Positions 26,148 through 37,741 of a stretch of DNA of 64,000 nucleotides are shown here, piece by piece. The notes beneath the pieces are model-generated. The model ran no database searches, was not told the DNA's origin, and worked only from the letters and a program-made list of their open reading frames with translations. The position numbers and the translations under genes were made by a program. Location: positions 1-64,000 of the forward strand of contig NZ_LR597507.1 in assembly GCF_902150035.1 (NCBI RefSeq). Reading direction: 5' to 3'. The DNA comes from Enorma burkinafasonensis. GTDB taxonomy: Bacteria; Actinomycetota; Coriobacteriia; Coriobacteriales; Coriobacteriaceae. The number at the start of each line of letters is the position of its first letter. Position 1 is the first letter of the stretch.

Positions 26148-27143
26148 CTACTTCTTGATCCAGCTGAACATGGAGCGGATCTTCTCGCCGGTCTTCTCGA
26201 TCTCGTGCTCGTTGATCTTCTCGCGCTGCTCGAGGAGCCACTTGTGGCCGTTCGCGCAGTCGTCGACGAACTCCTGCGCGAAGCTGCCGTCCTGGATGCG
26301 GGCGAGCAGCTCCTTCATGGCCGCACGGCTCTCGTCGTTGATGATCTTGGGGCCGGCGTAGTACTCGCCGTACTCGGCGGTGTTGGAGATCGAGTAGTTC
26401 ATGAAGTGGATACCGCTCTCGTACATGAGGTCGACGATCATCTTCATCTCGTGGTAGCACTCGAAGTACGCGAGCTCAGGCGGGTACCCGGCGTCGACGA
26501 GCGTCTCGAAGCCGGCCTTCACGAGCTCGACCAGACCGCCGCAGAGCACGGCCTGCTCACCGAAGAGGTCCTCCTCGGTCTCCTCCTTGAAGGTGCACTT
26601 GATGATGCCCGAGCGCGCGCCGCCCACGCCCCAGCAGTACGCGAGCGCGATGTCCCAGGCGTTGCCGGTGGCGTCCTGCGCCACGCAGGCCAGGTCGGGC
26701 ACGCCGGAGCCCTCGGTGTACTGGCGGCGCACGATGTGGCCCGGGCCCTTGGGGGCGCACATGATTACGTTCACGTCCTCGGGCGGCACGATGAAGCCGA
26801 AGTGGATGTTGAAGCCGTGGGCGAAGGCGAGCGTGTTGCCGGGCTTGAGATGGTCCTTGATGTGCTCCTCGTAGACCTTGGGCTGGTTCTCGTCGGGCAC
26901 GAGGATCATGATGAGGTCGGCTTCCTCGGCGGCCTCGTCCATGGAGCAGACCTTGAGGCCGGCCTCCTCGGCCTTGGCCCAGCTGCTGGAGCCCTCGCGC
27001 AGGCCGACGCGCACGTCGCAGCCCGAGTCGAGCAGGTTGAGCGCGTGGGCGTGGCCCTGCGAGCCGTAGCCGATGACGGCGACCTTCATCCCCTGGATGA
27101 CCTCGGGCTTGCAGTCGCTCTCGTAGTAGATCGTAACAGCCAT
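26148..27143 (-). CDS. ilvC: Ketol-acid reductoisomerase
   Basis: Second common enzyme of valine and isoleucine synthesis: Mg- and NAD(P)H-dependent isomerisation and reduction of acetolactate or acetohydroxybutyrate. The 331-residue class I form has the Rossmann motif [13 protein letters not shown], the phosphate-binding loop LREGSSSW, and metal-site acidic residues in [12 protein letters not shown] and ECYHEMK. The start follows AAGGAGAAAGAAC. It lies 122 bases after ilvN on the same strand. The gap is extremely GC-rich with several hairpins, so ilvC may be partly uncoupled from ilvDBN. Confidence 0.96.
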   Translation of the reverse strand: MAVTIYYESDCKPEVIQGMKVAVIGYGSQGHAHALNLLDSGCDVRVGLREGSSSWAKAEEAGLKVCSMDEAAEEADLIMILVPDENQPKVYEEHIKDHLKPGNTLAFAHGFNIHFGFIVPPEDVNVIMCAPKGPGHIVRRQYTEGSGVPDLACVAQDATGNAWDIALAYCWGVGGARSGIIKCTFKEETEEDLFGEQAVLCGGLVELVKAGFETLVDAGYPPELAYFECYHEMKMIVDLMYESGIHFMNYSISNTAEYGEYYAGPKIINDESRAAMKELLARIQDGSFAQEFVDDCANGHKWLLEQREKINEHEIEKTGEKIRSMFSWIKK

Positions 27144-27265
27144 GTTCTTTCTCCTTACCTGACGTGGCTGGTGTTACCTGGATGCGGGCGCGGCGGGGCC
27201 GGATCGGGCGCGACCCCGGCGCGGGCGCCCCGGCCGGCCGTCGAGCCGCCGAGCGCCGCCGCGGG

Positions 27266-27751
27266 CTACTTGTCGCTCGACCCGCGCGACATCGCGATCT
27301 TGCCGGTGCGCGTGAGCTGCCGGATGCCGTAGCCGCGGAAGAGGTCCTCCATGGCGTCGAGCTTGCTCGCCGTGCCGGTCGCCTCGACGGTGAGCGAGTT
27401 CTTGCCCACGTCGACGATGTTCGCGCGGAAGATGTTGGCGATCTCGATGATCTCGTGCCGGCGGTCGGGCGTGGCGATGACCTTGAACAGGACGAGCTCG
27501 CGCTCGATGGCGTCGGTGTCGGTGTAGTCGGAGATCTTGTACACCGACACGAGCTTGTGGAGCTGCTTGGTGATCTGCTCGTAGCCCACCTCGTCGGCGT
27601 CGACGATGATGGTCATGCGGCTCATCGTGGTGTCCTCGGTGGGCGCCACGGTGAGCGAGTCGATGTTGAACCCGCGCCGCGACACGAGGCCCGTCACGCG
27701 GGACAGCACGCCCGGCTTGTTCTCGACCAGGACGGAGAGGATGTGCTTCAT
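27266..27751 (-). CDS. ilvN: Acetolactate synthase regulatory (small) subunit
   Basis: 161-residue regulatory subunit of acetohydroxyacid synthase. The N-terminal ACT domain (ILSVLVENKPGVLSRVTGLV, then RRGFNIDSLTVAPTED) binds valine and gives feedback inhibition. The C-terminal half matches the usual IlvN activation domain. The ATG lies two bases after the ilvB stop, with GGAGG in the ilvB tail as ribosome site, so expression is coupled to the catalytic subunit. Confidence 0.95.
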   Translation of the reverse strand: MKHILSVLVENKPGVLSRVTGLVSRRGFNIDSLTVAPTEDTTMSRMTIIVDADEVGYEQITKQLHKLVSVYKISDYTDTDAIERELVLFKVIATPDRRHEIIEIANIFRANIVDVGKNSLTVEATGTASKLDAMEDLFRGYGIRQLTRTGKIAMSRGSSDK

Positions 27752-27753
27752 GC

Positions 27754-29825
<2,072 letters not shown>

Positions 29826-29829
<4 letters not shown>

Positions 29830-31490
29830 GAGAGATACGCCCCCTTGTCTGCGCTCGTGACGAGCTTCGCGTAGCGCGAGAGCACGCCCGTGGTGTACTT
29901 GGGTGCCGGCGGCTGCCAGGCCGCGCGGCGCCGCGCGAGCTCGTCGTCGCCTACGCGCAGGTCGAGCGTGCCCGCCTCGATGTCGATGTCGATGATGTCG
30001 CCCTCCTGCACGAGCGCGATGGGGCCGCCGGCCGCGGCCTCGGGCGAGACGTGGCCGATGCACGGGCCCTTGCTCGCGCCGGAGAAGCGCCCGTCGGTGA
30101 TGAGCGCCACGGAGCGGTCGAGCCCCATGCCGCAGATGGCCGAGGTGGGCGTGAGCATCTCGCGCATGCCCGGGCCGCCCGCCGGGCCCTCGTAGCGAAT
30201 GACCACGACGTCGCCGGGGCGGATCTCGCCGCCGAAGATCGCCGCGCACGCCGCCTCCTCGCTATCGAAGACGCGCGCCGGGCCGGAATGCCGGTACATC
30301 TCGGGCGAGCAGGCGCTGCGCTTCACCACGCCGCAATCGGGGGCGAGGCTGCCGCGCATGACCTTGAGGCCGCCGCACGCGCTGTAGGCGTTATCCACCT
30401 CGCGCACGATCTCGCCGTCCGCTGGCGGGCATGCCGCGACCCACGCGCCCACCGTGCCATGGCAGGTGAGCGCCTCCGCGTCGAGCAGGCCGGCGCGGCC
30501 GAGCACGCCCAAGATGGCGGGGATGCCGCCCACGGCGTTGAGGTCCTCGATATGCAGGGGGCCCGCCGGCGCGATGCGCACGATGTTGGGTGTCGCGTCC
30601 GAGATGCGGTCCCAGTCGTCCATGGTGACGGGGCAGCCCGCCGCCTGCGCGATCGCCGTCAGGTGGAGCATGGTGTTCGTGGAGCCGCCGAAGGCCATGT
30701 CGAGCACCATGCCGTTGTGGATGGCCCTCTCGTCCAGGATGTCAAGCGCGCGGGTGCCCTCGCGGACGAGGTCCATGACCTTCATGCCCGTCTGCTTGGC
30801 GAGCCGGATGCGCTCGGCGTACACCGCAGGCACCGTGCCGTTGCCGGGCAGCGCCAGGCCGAGCGCCTCGGCGAGGCAGCAGATCGAGTTCGCGGTGAAC
30901 ATGCCCGAGCAGCTGCCGCAGGTGGGGCAGGCCGTGTTCTCCAGCCAGGCGCACTCCTCCTCGGTCATGGTGCCGGCCGTGACCTGGCCCACCGCGTCGA
31001 AGAGCGTGTTCAGGTCCGTCTGGCGCCCGCACTTGTCGCGCCCGGCGAGCATGGGGCCGCCCGAGACGAGCATGGTGGGGATGTTCAGGCGCGCCGCGGC
31101 GATGAGCATGCCGGGCACGATCTTGTCGCAGCTGGGAATGAGCACCATCGCGTCGAATTGGTGCCCCTGGATTGCGCACTCCACGGAGTCGGCGATGACC
31201 TCGCGCGACACCAGGCTGTAGTGCATGCCCTCATGGTTCATGGCGATGCCGTCGCACACGCCGATGGTGTTGACCTGCAGCGGCGTGCCGCCCGCCATGC
31301 GCACGCCCGCCTTCACGGCGTCGGCGATCTGCTGGAGGTGGAGGTGTCCCGGGATGACCTCGTTTTGCGCCGAGACCACGGCGACGAGCGGGCGCTCGAG
31401 TTCCTCGTCAGTGAGCCCGTCGGCCTTGAGCAGGCTCCGGTGGGGCGCTCGCGCCAACCCCTTCTTCACGGCATCGCTGCGCATCTGCAT
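29826..31490 (-). CDS. ilvD: Dihydroxy-acid dehydratase
   Basis: Fe-S enzyme converting dihydroxy-isovalerate and dihydroxy-methylvalerate to the 2-keto acids of valine and isoleucine. The 554-residue length is typical. Cluster cysteines are seen in SCDKIVPGM and [11 protein letters not shown], and the IlvD C-terminal [11 protein letters not shown] is present. It is the first gene of ilvDBNC. The ribosome site (GAGGG, seven bases from the ATG) is predicted to be masked by an upstream T-box leader, so translation should rise when the cognate tRNA is uncharged. The stop overlaps the ilvB start. Confidence 0.95.
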
Positions 31491-31735
31491 ATCACGGCCC
31501 TCGTTTCCCTAGGCGGTACCACGGTACTCGGAAATGCGAGGGCGGGCGCTCTCGATGCCTGTGACGGAGGCTCCGGCGCGGCGTACTGGCGGCTGCCGCG
31601 TCGCGGGGGTCGCCCGCGCGCGAAAGCGCGTTCAGCCGAGCTGCTCGAGGGTATGTTCCCGACCGTCCGCCGCGGGTTCTCACGCTTCCCCGCTCGCTGT
31701 GGGACGACCCGTCCGGTACTCGCCCTGTCATCGCA
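31491..31735 (-). promoter_or_regulatory. T-box riboswitch (translational type) of ilvDBNC
   Basis: The minus-strand leader of ilvD contains the T-box core CGTGGTACCGCC (31523-31512). Stem I features lie upstream: AGTA (31720-31717), AGCGAG (31698-31693), GTGAGA in the distal loop (31683-31678), and GGGAACATACCC (31660-31649) as the likely specifier side, where the triplet at the expected place reads AUA. Downstream, GGGAAACGAGGG (31509-31498), which includes the ilvD ribosome site, can pair with CCCTCG and TTTCC at 31542-31530, forming a sequestrator. There is no terminator T-run, so control should act on translation, as described for actinobacterial T-boxes. The rest of the 435-bp gap (31736-31925) holds only GC-rich sequence with no clear promoter. 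Confidence 0.75.
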
Positions 31736-31925
31736 TTTGCTGAGTTGCTTGAGTATGCCGGGTGCGCCCGCAGGTCCCCCCGCGAAATCTTGAGCGAAAC
31801 ATGCTGGAAACACGTTATTCGGCTAAAGCGCCCTCTCGCCTTGCGAGCGGCATGGGCCGCGCGCTCGAAACCGTCCGATGCCGGCGGCGCGGCGGCCCCA
31901 CAGGCGGGCTCCCGCGGGCGCGCCC

Positions 31926-33116
31926 TCAGCCGAACAGCGTGCGGGCGATATCCTCGCCGGCGCGGCGCGTGACGATCGACGCGAGCTCGCCCAGCGCCTC
32001 GCGCAGCACGGTCGCCGACGCATCGTCGAGGTTGCGCGCCGCATCGATAGCGAGCTGGATGGGGTTCACCCCGCCGAGCAGCACGTCGCCGGCATCCCGT
32101 GCGCCCGCCGCGGCGAACGCCGCGAACAGGGCGTCGACGACCCGCTCCCTTCGCGCGTCGTCCATGCCGGCGAGCCACTCGAGCAGGACCTCGTGCAGCA
32201 TCCGCGAGAAGTCGCTCGGGCCGTCGAGGTACACGAAGTCCGCCGCGGCGCGCCCGCCCGCCGCCGAGCTCGCCCCCTCCCCGCCTGCGGCGGCGTCCGC
32301 GACCTCCCAGGTGAACACGGAGTGCTGGAAGAGTCCCTCGGCGGAGCTCCTCACCGTGCGGGTGTCGACCGGGCACTCGAGCAGGGCGCCCACGATGGAG
32401 TCCTGCGGGCCCGCTCGGAAGAGGCGGTCCTGTATGCGCGCGTAGTCCACCTCGGCGAAGCGCCCCGGCTTGAACCCGGGCGCGTCGAGGCACCAGATGC
32501 GCCCGATGCGGGCGCGGTCGGTGCAGGTGAGCGCCGCGTAGAGCGCGAGGTTCCCTCCCTTGGAGTGGCCGCCCACATGGAGCTCGCCCGGCAGGCGCGG
32601 CGCCATGAGCTCGAGATACTCCCGCGCGAGCGCCTGGGCTCGGACCTCGGGGCGGTAGGTCATGTCGAAGTTCTCGCGCCATCCGGTCACCGAGGCGTCC
32701 GTGCCGCGGAACCCGATGAACGAAAGACCGCTCCCCCACCTGAAGCTCGTCGCGGCGAACTGCGTGTGCGACGCCTCGTCGAACACCGAGCGGTACCCGC
32801 ACAGGCGCACGCCGCGGAAGCGGGGGCTCGCGGCGAGCGCATAGAGGAGGCGCTTCAGGTCGTCGGCGACAAGACCGGTGAACATGCGGTCGAAGCGCTC
32901 GGCACGAAGAAGGTCCTCGAAGCGCACGCCCGCCCGGTCGGGCGCGAGCGCGCACCTCATGCGATCGAGCAGTGCGGGGGCGCCCGACGGCCCCGGCACG
33001 ATGCCCATGCCGTCGAGCATGCTCGCCTGCGTGAGCACTGCCGCGTCGACCGGCCCGAACGGGCGCTCATCGATGGGCGCGAGCTCGTGTTCCACATAGT
33101 CAAGCAGGTACGGCAT
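31926..33116 (-). CDS. DUF2974-type alpha/beta hydrolase-like protein
   Basis: A 396-residue protein with the lipase-like nucleophile elbow GGHSKGGNLALYAA, the hallmark of the DUF2974 (Mbeg1-like) family of predicted esterases or lipases. The N-terminal half has LSFIGFRGTD, resembling the oxyanion-side strand of class 3 lipases. No signal peptide is visible, so it is probably cytosolic. The start at 33116 follows AAAGGATCCC; seven codons upstream a second ATG lacks a ribosome site. The gene lies alone between ilvA and the ilvD leader. The substrate is unknown. Confidence 0.8.
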   Translation of the reverse strand: MPYLLDYVEHELAPIDERPFGPVDAAVLTQASMLDGMGIVPGPSGAPALLDRMRCALAPDRAGVRFEDLLRAERFDRMFTGLVADDLKRLLYALAASPRFRGVRLCGYRSVFDEASHTQFAATSFRWGSGLSFIGFRGTDASVTGWRENFDMTYRPEVRAQALAREYLELMAPRLPGELHVGGHSKGGNLALYAALTCTDRARIGRIWCLDAPGFKPGRFAEVDYARIQDRLFRAGPQDSIVGALLECPVDTRTVRSSAEGLFQHSVFTWEVADAAAGGEGASSAAGGRAAADFVYLDGPSDFSRMLHEVLLEWLAGMDDARRERVVDALFAAFAAAGARDAGDVLLGGVNPIQLAIDAARNLDDASATVLREALGELASIVTRRAGEDIARTLFG

Positions 33117-33183
33117 GGGATCCTTTCGCTGTTTCATGGGTTATACCCATGCCCGGCCCGGCGGCTCGACGGCGCATCGGGAA

Positions 33184-33326
33184 CACTCGTTGCGGTATTC
33201 GGTGTGAGATTTCTCAAAGTCAGCGCGAAGGTTCCGTGCCCGCTAGAAAAACCGCAGGTCACAATCGCGGGCCTGCCTTGCTTTCGCAGGCCCCGGGAAA
33301 ACTCACACCGAATACCGCAATGAGCG
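33184..33326. mobile_element. 143-bp inverted-repeat element (MITE-like)
   Basis: Arms of 25 bases (33184-33208 and 33302-33326) match at 23 positions. The inner 19 bases (TTGCGGTATTCGGTGTGAG and its complement) are perfect. The interior contains a strong GGCCTGC/GCAGGCC hairpin near 33270-33300 and no gene. No target-site duplication is evident. It fills most of the 297-bp gap between ilvA and the DUF2974 gene. Confidence 0.5.
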
Positions 33327-33413
33327 TGCACCAGCAGCGCCGCCGCGGGGCAAAACCCGGCCCGACAGACGCCGCGAGCGGCCGACCCGCCGCCAAACGC
33401 GCGGCCGCCAACG

Positions 33414-34634
33414 CTAGAGCATCGTCTGCCCGACCACGGGGTCGAACCCCGCGGCGCGCAGCGCCTCCAGGATCCGGCCCTTGTGCTCGGTCCCGAACGC
33501 CTCGATGGTCACGCGGAGCTCGACCGCGGCGTTGCGGTTGGTGCTCACGAACTGGTTGTGCTCGAGCTTGATCACGTTGCCGTTCACCTCGGCGATCGCC
33601 TGCGCCACCTTGACGAGCATGCCCGGGCGGTCCGGCAAAAGCACGCTCACCGTGAAGATGCGGTCGCGCGCGATGAGGCCGTGCTGCACCACCGACGACA
33701 TCGTGATGACGTCCATGTTGCCGCCGGAGAGGATCGCGGCGACGCGGCGGTTCTCCGCCGGGAGATGCCTGAGCGCCGCCACGGTGAGCAGCCCCGAGTT
33801 CTCGACGATCATCTTGTGGTTCTCGACCATGTCGAGGAAGGCCACGATGAGCTCGTCATCGGGCACGGTGATGACGTCGTCGAGGTTCTCCTTGAGATAC
33901 GGGAAGACCTTGTCGCCCACCTCGAGCACCGCCGTGCCGTCGGCGATGGTGTTCGCCTGGGGCAGGCGCACGGGACGGCCTGCCTCGAGCGCAGCGGTGA
34001 GCGACGGCGCGCCCGCCGGCTCGACGCCGATGACGCGGATCTTGGGGTTGTAGAGCTTGGCGAAGGTGGAGACGCCGCACGAGAGGCCGCCACCGCCCAC
34101 CGGCACGAGGATCGTGTCCACGAGCGGGAGCTCCTGCACGATCTCCATGGCGATGGTGCCCTGCCCCGTGGCGAGCACCGGGTCGTTGAACGGGTGCACG
34201 AAGGTGTAGCCGTGCTCCTCCGCGAGCTCGATGGCGTGGTCGCACGCCTCGTCGTACACATCGCCGTAAAGCACGACCTCGGCACCGTAACCCTTGGTGC
34301 GCTCGACCTTGATGAGCGGGGTCGTGGTGGGCATGACCACGATGGCGCGGGCGCCGGCGCGCGCCGCGGCGTAGGCGACGCCCTGGGCATGGTTGCCGGC
34401 GCTCGCCGTGATGAGCCCGCGGCCGAGCTCCTCCTCCGTGAGCGTCGAGATCTTGAAGTAGGCGCCGCGCACCTTGTAGGCGCCGGTGCGCTGCATGTTC
34501 TCGGGCTTGAGGAAGACGCGGTTGCCGCTCATCTGGCTGAAGTAGGGGCTCTCGACGAGCTCCGTCTTCTGCGTGACTTCCTTGACCTTCTCGGACGCCG
34601 CCTCGAAGGCGTCGAGCGTGAGCATCTCGAGCAT
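33414..34634 (-). CDS. ilvA: Threonine ammonia-lyase
   Basis: PLP enzyme deaminating threonine to 2-ketobutyrate, the committed step to isoleucine. The 406-residue protein has the Schiff-base Lys54 in TGAYKVRGA, the SAGNHAQG loop, the phosphate loop GGGGL and a single C-terminal ACT-like domain (VSVLLPDRPGMLVKVAQAI). This is the shorter TdcB/YgkE-like form rather than the long biosynthetic IlvA with two regulatory domains. Proximity to ilvDBNC supports a biosynthetic role, but a catabolic role is possible. It is divergent from the ABC ATPase gene. Confidence 0.93.
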   Translation of the reverse strand: MLEMLTLDAFEAASEKVKEVTQKTELVESPYFSQMSGNRVFLKPENMQRTGAYKVRGAYFKISTLTEEELGRGLITASAGNHAQGVAYAAARAGARAIVVMPTTTPLIKVERTKGYGAEVVLYGDVYDEACDHAIELAEEHGYTFVHPFNDPVLATGQGTIAMEIVQELPLVDTILVPVGGGGLSCGVSTFAKLYNPKIRVIGVEPAGAPSLTAALEAGRPVRLPQANTIADGTAVLEVGDKVFPYLKENLDDVITVPDDELIVAFLDMVENHKMIVENSGLLTVAALRHLPAENRRVAAILSGGNMDVITMSSVVQHGLIARDRIFTVSVLLPDRPGMLVKVAQAIAEVNGNVIKLEHNQFVSTNRNAAVELRVTIEAFGTEHKGRILEALRAAGFDPVVGQTML

Positions 34635-34693
34635 GTGGGTCTCTCCTTAGCGTCGCCGGGCCTCGGCGGCACCGGTAGCTGCGCGGACGCAGG

Positions 34694-34707
34694 GCCGTCG
34701 CGACGGC
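34694..34707. promoter_or_regulatory. 14-bp palindrome in the ilvA/ABC divergent gap
   Basis: GCCGTCGCGACGGC is a perfect palindrome centred between the two divergent starts. An AT-rich stretch around 34720-34745 is the likely promoter area. An operator role is inferred from position alone. Confidence 0.35.
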
Positions 34708-34770
34708 ACAGCGCGCTTTCGTGTAGTAAAGTAGCATACCATCGAGACGCCACGGGAAACGAGGCAGCAC

Positions 34771-35568
34771 ATGGCCGAAACAATACCGCCCCTCTTCTCG
34801 CTCCGCGACGCGCAGGTGGTGCGCGCCGGCAGGACGATCCTCTCCGTCGACCGGTTCGACCTCGCGGAAGGCGAGCACGTGGCGCTCTTGGGCCCCAACG
34901 GCGCCGGCAAGTCGACGTTCATCCAGCTGCTCACGCGCGAGATCTTCCCCCTCTACCGCGAGGAGCCCCCGGTGCGGTTCAGGGGGCAGGCGCGGCCGTT
35001 GCTCACCGACATCAAGCAGGCGCTCGGCATCGTCTCGGCGACCATGCACGACCAGGTGCGCGTGCACCTGCCGGTGAGCGACATCGTCTGCGGCGGCATC
35101 TTCGGCACGCTCGGCCTGCCCAACCACGTCGAGGCGACCGCCGCCCAGCGGGCGCTGGCCCTGGACGCGCTCGAGCGCCTGGGCATCGCCGAGCTCGCCG
35201 AGCGCGACGTCCTCACGCTCTCGACCGGCCAGGTGCGCCGCGTGCTCGTGGCGCGCGAGCTCATGAGCGACCCCAAGATCCTCATCTTCGACGAGCCCTG
35301 CACGGGACTCGACCCCGAGGGCATGTACCACGTGCGCCGCACCATGAGCCTGCTCGCCGCCGAGGGGCGCTCGGTGGTGCTCGTCACGCACTATCCCGAG
35401 GACATCATCCCCGCCATCGACCGCGTGCTGCTCATCAAGGACGCCGCGGTCTTCGCCGACGGGCCCAAGCGCGAGTTGCTCACGAGCGAGACGATGTCGG
35501 ACCTCTTCGGCGTGCCGCTCGTCGTGGAGGAACGCGGCGGCTGGTACTCGCTGCAGGGCAGGTACTAG
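34771..35568 (+). CDS. ABC-type ATPase (orphan, YlmA-like)
   Basis: A 265-residue nucleotide-binding protein with Walker A GPNGAGKST, signature LSTGQ (the usual LSGGQ altered), Walker B ILIFDEP and the switch histidine in VLVTHYPED. No permease or binding protein is adjacent, so it is an orphan. Stand-alone ATPases of this type have been linked to metal or molybdate uptake, or to non-transport roles, and the sequence does not decide. The start follows GAGGCAGCAC. Confidence 0.88.
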   Translation: MAETIPPLFSLRDAQVVRAGRTILSVDRFDLAEGEHVALLGPNGAGKSTFIQLLTREIFPLYREEPPVRFRGQARPLLTDIKQALGIVSATMHDQVRVHLPVSDIVCGGIFGTLGLPNHVEATAAQRALALDALERLGIAELAERDVLTLSTGQVRRVLVARELMSDPKILIFDEPCTGLDPEGMYHVRRTMSLLAAEGRSVVLVTHYPEDIIPAIDRVLLIKDAAVFADGPKRELLTSETMSDLFGVPLVVEERGGWYSLQGRY

Positions 35569-35591
35569 CGACCGCCCGCCGCATCGCGCGG

Positions 35592-36380
35592 CTAGCCCTC
35601 GATGGCATCGATCGCCTTGATGAAGGCCGAACGCAGGCCGGCCTCCTCGAGCGCCGCGACGCCGCGAATGGTGGTCCCGCCCGGCGAGCACACGGCGTCC
35701 TTCATCGCGCCCGGGTGCTGGCCGGTGGCGAGCTGCAGCTTGGCCGTGCCGGCGACCATCTGGCTCACCATCGTGTAGGCCTTGGCGCGCGGGATGCCGT
35801 GCTTGACCGCGGCATCGCCCAGAGCCTCGATCACCATGGCGATGAACGCCGGCGAGCATCCGCCCACCGTGCCCGCCACCGAGAGCAGGCGGCTCTCGAC
35901 CTCCACGACGGTCCCCAGAAGCCCCAGCAGCTCATGGAGGCAGGCGTGCTCCTCCGCATCGAGCGTGTGCGCGGCCTCGCAGGCGATCACGCCCTCGCAG
36001 ATGGCGACCGGCGTGTTGGGCACGGTCGAGAGGTGATGCGTGCCGGGCACCACGCGCTCGTAGTCCTCGCTCTTCCAGCCCGCCGCCACGGAGAGGATGG
36101 CCTTCCCGGCGAGGGCGTCGGCGATGGGCGCGAGCACCGACTCGATGAGGTAGGGCTTCACCGCGACGACGACCACGTCGCTCCACGCCGCGACCTCGGC
36201 CGCATCGCGGCAGGGGTGCATGCCTCGGCGGGAGGCGCGATCGGCGAGCGCGTCGAAATGCCCGGCGCAGGCGCAGAGGTTGCCCGCGGGGACCCTGTCC
36301 GACGCGATCCAGCCGTCCGCCATGGCGCCCGCCATGTTACCGAAACCGATGAAGCCGATCTTCACCTGGGAGATATCCAT
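35592..36380 (-). CDS. proC: Pyrroline-5-carboxylate reductase
   Basis: Last step of proline synthesis: NAD(P)H reduction of pyrroline-5-carboxylate. The 262-residue protein starts with the Rossmann motif VKIGFIGFGNMAGAM and has the conserved C-terminal PGGTTIRGVAALEE with the upstream TVGGCSPAF. The start at 36380 is set by AAAGGAG eight bases upstream. It lies 27 bases before the end of glyA on the same strand, so glyA and proC may be co-transcribed. Confidence 0.95.
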   Translation of the reverse strand: MDISQVKIGFIGFGNMAGAMADGWIASDRVPAGNLCACAGHFDALADRASRRGMHPCRDAAEVAAWSDVVVVAVKPYLIESVLAPIADALAGKAILSVAAGWKSEDYERVVPGTHHLSTVPNTPVAICEGVIACEAAHTLDAEEHACLHELLGLLGTVVEVESRLLSVAGTVGGCSPAFIAMVIEALGDAAVKHGIPRAKAYTMVSQMVAGTAKLQLATGQHPGAMKDAVCSPGGTTIRGVAALEEAGLRSAFIKAIDAIEG

Positions 36381-36428
36381 CGTGTGACTCCTTTGCGTCA
36401 TGGGCAGCGCGGCGCTGCCGACCTGGTC

Positions 36429-37679
36429 CTAGAGCTCCGGGTAGAGCGGGTGCGCGGCGAGCAGCTCAGAGGTGCGCGCGCGGATGGCGGCGAGCTCGCC
36501 GGCGTCGTCCGCATGGAAGACGGCCCGCGCGATGAGCCCGCCGATCTCGCGGAACTCCCCCGCCGTGAACCCGCGCGTGGTGCCCGCCGCAGAGCCCACC
36601 CGGATGCCGCTCGTGACGAAGGGCGAGCGGGGCTCGCCGGGGATCGCGTTCTTGTTCACCGTGAGGCCCACGCTATCGAGCAGGCGCTCGGCATCGCGGC
36701 CCGTGACGCCCGAGGCGGTGAGGTCGACGAGGCACAGGTGGTTGTCCGTGCCGCCGGAGACCAGGCGCAGCCCGCCCTCGACGAGGCCCGCGCCCAGCGC
36801 GGCGGCGTTCTCGACCACCTGCTCGATGTAGGTGCGAAACTCGGGCTGCAGCGCCTCGCCGAAGGCGACCGCCTTGCCGGCGATGACGTGCATGAGCGGG
36901 CCTCCCTGCGTGCCGGGGAAGACCGCCTTGTCGATGGCGCGGGTGAGCTCGTCGTCGTTCGTGAGGATGAAGCCGCCGCGCGGGCCGCGCAGGGTCTTGT
37001 GGCTTGTGGACGTCACCACGTCCGCGAAGGGCACCGGCGAGGGGTGCGCGCCGGCGGCGACGAGCCCGGCGATGTGCGCCATGTCGACCATGAGGCGCGC
37101 GCCCACGCCGTGGGCGATGTCCGCCATGCGCTCGAAATCGATCGTGCGCGGGTACGCCGAGGCCCCGCCGACGATGAGCTTCGGGCGCTCCTCGCGGGCG
37201 AGGCGCTCGAGCGCATCGTAGCCTATGGTCTCGGTCGCGGGGTCGAGGCCGTAGGAGAGGAAGCGGTAGAGCCTGCCGGAGAAGTTGACCGGCGAGCCGT
37301 GCGTAAGGTGACCGCCCTGGTCGAGGCTCATGCCGATGACCGTGTCGCCCGGCTCGATGAGCGCCATGTAGGCGGCGAGGTTCGCGCTCGCGCCCGAATG
37401 CGGCTGCACATTGGCGTGGCGGCACCCGAAGAGCTCGCGGGCGCGCTCGCGGGCGAGGTCCTCGACCATATCGACCTTCTCGCACCCGCCGTAGTAGCGA
37501 CGGCCCGGATAGCCCTCGGCGTACTTGTTGGTGAGCACGCTCCCCATCGCCTCCATGACGGAGGGCGAGGTGATGTTCTCGGAGGCGATGAGCTCGATCG
37601 TGCCGCGCTGGCGGGCGAGCTCCTGCTCGATGGCGGAGAACACCGCCGGGTCGGTCTGTGAGATGTGGTCGTAGGTCAT
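36429..37679 (-). CDS. glyA: Serine hydroxymethyltransferase
   Basis: PLP enzyme interconverting serine and glycine and loading tetrahydrofolate with one-carbon units. The 416-residue protein has [16 protein letters not shown] at the N-terminus, the substrate loop [14 protein letters not shown], and the Schiff-base lysine in [27 protein letters not shown] precedes the start. Between it and murB lies a 62-base gap with a strong GC palindrome (37719-37734). Confidence 0.96.
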   Translation of the reverse strand: MTYDHISQTDPAVFSAIEQELARQRGTIELIASENITSPSVMEAMGSVLTNKYAEGYPGRRYYGGCEKVDMVEDLARERARELFGCRHANVQPHSGASANLAAYMALIEPGDTVIGMSLDQGGHLTHGSPVNFSGRLYRFLSYGLDPATETIGYDALERLAREERPKLIVGGASAYPRTIDFERMADIAHGVGARLMVDMAHIAGLVAAGAHPSPVPFADVVTSTSHKTLRGPRGGFILTNDDELTRAIDKAVFPGTQGGPLMHVIAGKAVAFGEALQPEFRTYIEQVVENAAALGAGLVEGGLRLVSGGTDNHLCLVDLTASGVTGRDAERLLDSVGLTVNKNAIPGEPRSPFVTSGIRVGSAAGTTRGFTAGEFREIGGLIARAVFHADDAGELAAIRARTSELLAAHPLYPEL

Positions 37680-37718
37680 GCTCACCCTCCTTGTGGGCCG
37701 CGTACCCTGTCGCGCCGG

Positions 37719-37734
37719 GCGCCCGCGCGGGCGC
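37719..37734. terminator. GC palindrome between murB and glyA
   Basis: GCGCCCGCGCGGGCGC is a perfect 16-bp palindrome just downstream of the murB stop on the minus strand. It has no T-run, so it may attenuate rather than terminate transcription into glyA. Confidence 0.35.
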
Positions 37735-37741
37735 GCCGGCG

